Source of the DNA: Rubrobacter sp.
Lineage (GTDB): Bacteria; Actinomycetota; Rubrobacteria; Rubrobacterales; Rubrobacteraceae
Direction of reading: 5' to 3'
Length of the DNA stretch: 7,258 nucleotides
Assembly (NCBI GenBank): GCA_013817025.1
Contig: JACDDK010000048.1
Coordinates: 1 to 7,258 of the forward strand
Shown: positions 6,247 through 7,258 of the stretch, piece by piece
Position numbering within the stretch: the first letter of the stretch is position 1
Layout of the letters: each line of letters starts with the position of its first letter
Made by a program: the position numbers and the translations under genes
Notes under the pieces: generated by a model
What the model was told of the DNA's origin: nothing
Database searches by the model: none
Seen by the model: only the letters and a program-made list of their open reading frames with translations

Positions 6247-6295
6247 CATGGAGCCAGCCGTAACCAAACGACTTAGCTAGATCGGAGAACGCTAC

Positions 6296-6598
6296 ATGAA
6301 ACCACCCGAAGATTGCGCCCGCATCGAGGATGTGCGAGAGGGCATCGACGCTCTGGACCGCGAAGTCATCGCCCTCATCGGTCGCCGCGCCCGCTACGTC
6401 GAAGCCGCAGCGCGCTTCAAGACGAGCGAGTCTAGCGTGCGCGCCCCCGAACGCCAGAAGGCCATGCTCTACGCACGCCGCCAATGGGCGACAGAGGAAG
6501 GCTTGGACCCCGACGTTATCGAGAACGTCTACCTACCCTCGTCGACTACTTTACCCAACGCGAGATGCGCAGCTGGCGAAGGTTGGACTGAATTTTAG
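6296..6598 (+). CDS. Chorismate mutase / isochorismate lyase-like protein (AroQ/PchB fold), C-terminus frameshifted
   Basis: The first 79 residues match the all-helical CM_2 domain, closest in style to PchB (MKTPEDC...): MKPPEDC, IEDVREGIDALDRE, RRARYVEAAARFKTSE, APERQKAML and DPDVIENVY. Catalytic positions Arg14, Arg31 and Lys42 of PchB are conserved at the same numbers. It would turn chorismate to prephenate or isochorismate to salicylate and pyruvate. After Tyr79 the frame reads LPSSTTLPNA..., unlike the family. One base away, reading from 6535, the DNA encodes TLVDYFTQREMRSWRRLD and stops at 6589-6591, exactly the expected last helix. So a single base appears lost between about 6530 and 6535. 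The last helix supplies an active-site residue (Gln90 in PchB, Glu in the restored frame), so the encoded protein is probably inactive unless this is a sequencing error. GGAG at 6284-6287 is a good ribosome binding site. It is 49 bp after the nuclease gene. Confidence 0.85.
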   Translation: MKPPEDCARIEDVREGIDALDREVIALIGRRARYVEAAARFKTSESSVRAPERQKAMLYARRQWATEEGLDPDVIENVYLPSSTTLPNARCAAGEGWTEF

Positions 6599-6702
6599 TC
6601 TTCTCTTATCAGGAATCGTTCTCGATAGTGGTGTTTTCGGGGGGCTTGTTTGTGTTACAAGCGGGGTGTTTGGAGCTGTGCTGACAATGGGTCTCAGGAA
6701 GA

Positions 6703-6793
6703 GCTTTACGGGCGTGATCCGGGTCACGAAATTCTTTTGTAAAGCGGGTTTTGGCGGATTTCAAGAAAAGTTATTGGTCGTGATCCCTTTACG
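6703..6793. repeat. Clustered dyads and repeated elements, putative operator region
   Basis: An outer inverted repeat GCTTTAC (6703-6709) and GTAAAGC (6739-6745) encloses an imperfect 16-bp palindrome CGTGATCC/GGGTCACG (6713-6728, one mismatched pair per arm). CGTGATCC recurs at 6779-6786 and TTTACG at 6788-6793, so the two elements occur as TTTACG-GG-CGTGATCC first and as CGTGATCC-C-TTTACG second. Placement upstream of sufC suggests a regulator binding region. It does not match the IscR, Fur or SufR consensus sites I know. Confidence 0.4.
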
Positions 6794-6821
6794 TTGTGAG
6801 GGTGTTGGCGCTGTGATTTAA

Positions 6822-6850
6822 TAGACGAGCTGTAGCAAAGTTTTTACATA
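6822..6850 (+). promoter_or_regulatory. Possible sufC promoter
   Basis: A -35-like TAGACG (6822-6827; 4 of 6 to TTGACA) and a -10-like TACATA (6845-6850) are separated by exactly 17 bases. Transcription would start near 6857, about 14 bases before the ATG. The leader would be short, with GGGGA at 6862-6866 as a weak ribosome binding site. Confidence 0.4.
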
Positions 6851-6870
6851 GAGCGGACGGCGGGGATCAG

Positions 6871-7258
6871 ATGTTAAAAGTTGAAAGTTTGCGGGCGGAG
6901 ATCGATGGTCAGGAGATCCTGAAAGGATTGGATCTAGAGGTCGGCAAAGGTGAGATCCATGCGATCATGGGTCCCAACGGCTCCGGCAAGAGCACGTTCT
7001 CGAACGTCTTGATGGGTCATCCGCGCTACGATGTCACGGGCGGCGAGGTCACGTTCATGGACGAGGACATCTTCGAGTTGGAGGCCGACGAGCGGGCCAA
7101 GCTCGGTATGTTCCTCGCGTTCCAGTATCCGAGCGAGGTGCCGGGCGTCTCCGTGGCGAACTTCCTGCGGACGGCGGTCAACTCCGTGCGCGAGAAAGAG
7201 CTTCCCATCATGGAGATGTACAAGCTTCTGCAAGAGAAGATGAAGATCATGCAGATGG
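6871..7258 (+). CDS. sufC: SufC, ABC ATPase of SUF iron-sulfur cluster assembly (3'-truncated by window edge)
   Basis: SufC is the cytosolic ATPase that pairs with the SufB-SufD scaffold and drives the shape changes needed to build iron-sulfur clusters. The frame runs open from ATG 6871 to the right edge, giving 129 residues of a protein usually about 250 long. The Walker A motif GPNGSGKST is at residues 34-42, after EILKGLDLEVGKGEIHAIM. The Q-loop region FQYPSEVPGVSVANFLR (84-100, Gln85) is the mark that separates SufC from transporter ATPases, as is MGHPRYDVTGGEV. The ABC signature, Walker B and H-loop are beyond the edge. It appears to open its operon, as no sufB, sufD or regulator gene precedes it; sufB/sufD would be expected just downstream. 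Confidence 0.95.
   Translation, partial: MLKVESLRAEIDGQEILKGLDLEVGKGEIHAIMGPNGSGKSTFSNVLMGHPRYDVTGGEVTFMDEDIFELEADERAKLGMFLAFQYPSEVPGVSVANFLRTAVNSVREKELPIMEMYKLLQEKMKIMQM

Larger units (their letters stand above)
6599..6870 (+). other. Non-coding T/G-rich stretch upstream of sufC
   Basis: No family-like protein is encoded on either strand in these 272 bases; the long open frame crossing it reads as low-complexity. The composition is visibly richer in T and G than the genes around it. It holds a small hairpin without a T tract (GCTTGT 6644-6649 with ACAAGC 6657-6662), a cluster of dyads and repeats at 6703-6793, and a probable sufC promoter near 6822-6850. Confidence 0.6.

Noticed and set aside
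2340..6260. Mobile element boundaries around the restriction block
   Set aside because: No transposase or integrase, and no matching direct or inverted repeats seen by eye at the 2340-2360 and 6240-6290 junctions.
6520..6545. Programmed ribosomal frameshift in the chorismate mutase-like gene
   Set aside because: No slippery heptamer or downstream stem is evident; a simple one-base deletion or sequencing error explains it better.
6644..6662. Hairpin GCTTGT/ACAAGC as a terminator after the chorismate mutase-like gene
   Set aside because: The stem is only six pairs with no T tract after it on the plus strand; too weak to call.

Overview
The window is GC-rich, gene-dense bacterial chromosome. 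GTG and TTG starts, a start with no Shine-Dalgarno but a promoter-like hexamer just upstream, and a larC / cold-shock / ygfZ / suf gene set fit a high-GC Gram-positive such as an actinobacterium of the Rubrobacter type. That placement is inference, since there is no rRNA or marker gene to settle it. The central block is an accessory DNA-modification locus inside otherwise ordinary housekeeping genes.

Layout. (1) Positions 2-844, plus strand: 3' part of larC, nickel-pincer cofactor synthesis. (2) 941-1205, minus strand: a cold-shock protein gene with a clean intrinsic terminator downstream. Its leader carries a second terminator-like hairpin (1247-1281) that looks like an attenuator. (3) 1397-2359, plus: a YgfZ/GcvT-like folate-binding protein with the KGCYPGQE signature, probably leaderless. 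(4) 2352-6246, plus: vsr mismatch nicking endonuclease, two different 5-methylcytosine DNA methyltransferases, and a NotI-family PD-(D/E)XK restriction endonuclease with a four-cysteine metal site. These four genes and ygfZ overlap end to end (8, 4, 59 and 74 bp as annotated), so they look like one transcript with translational coupling. (5) 6296-6598, plus: a PchB/AroQ-type chorismate mutase domain whose last helix is knocked out of frame by an apparent one-base deletion near 6530-6535. (6) 6599-6870: a 272-bp non-coding stretch with clustered dyads and repeated short elements. (7) 6871 to the right edge: 5' part of sufC, the ABC ATPase of SUF iron-sulfur cluster assembly.

How the genes work together. 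The two methyltransferases would protect the genome from the NotI-like nuclease, although which of them protects its site cannot be read from sequence. Vsr would repair T:G mismatches left when 5-methylcytosine deaminates, the usual reason vsr sits beside a cytosine-5 methyltransferase. ygfZ and sufC both belong to iron-sulfur metabolism and flank the restriction-modification block. The most interesting points are the NotI-family nuclease with two cytosine-5 methyltransferases and Vsr in one overlapping chain hitched to ygfZ, the unusual start region of the second methyltransferase, and the possible attenuator in front of the cold-shock gene. No tRNA, rRNA, CRISPR array, transposase or attachment-site pair was seen.
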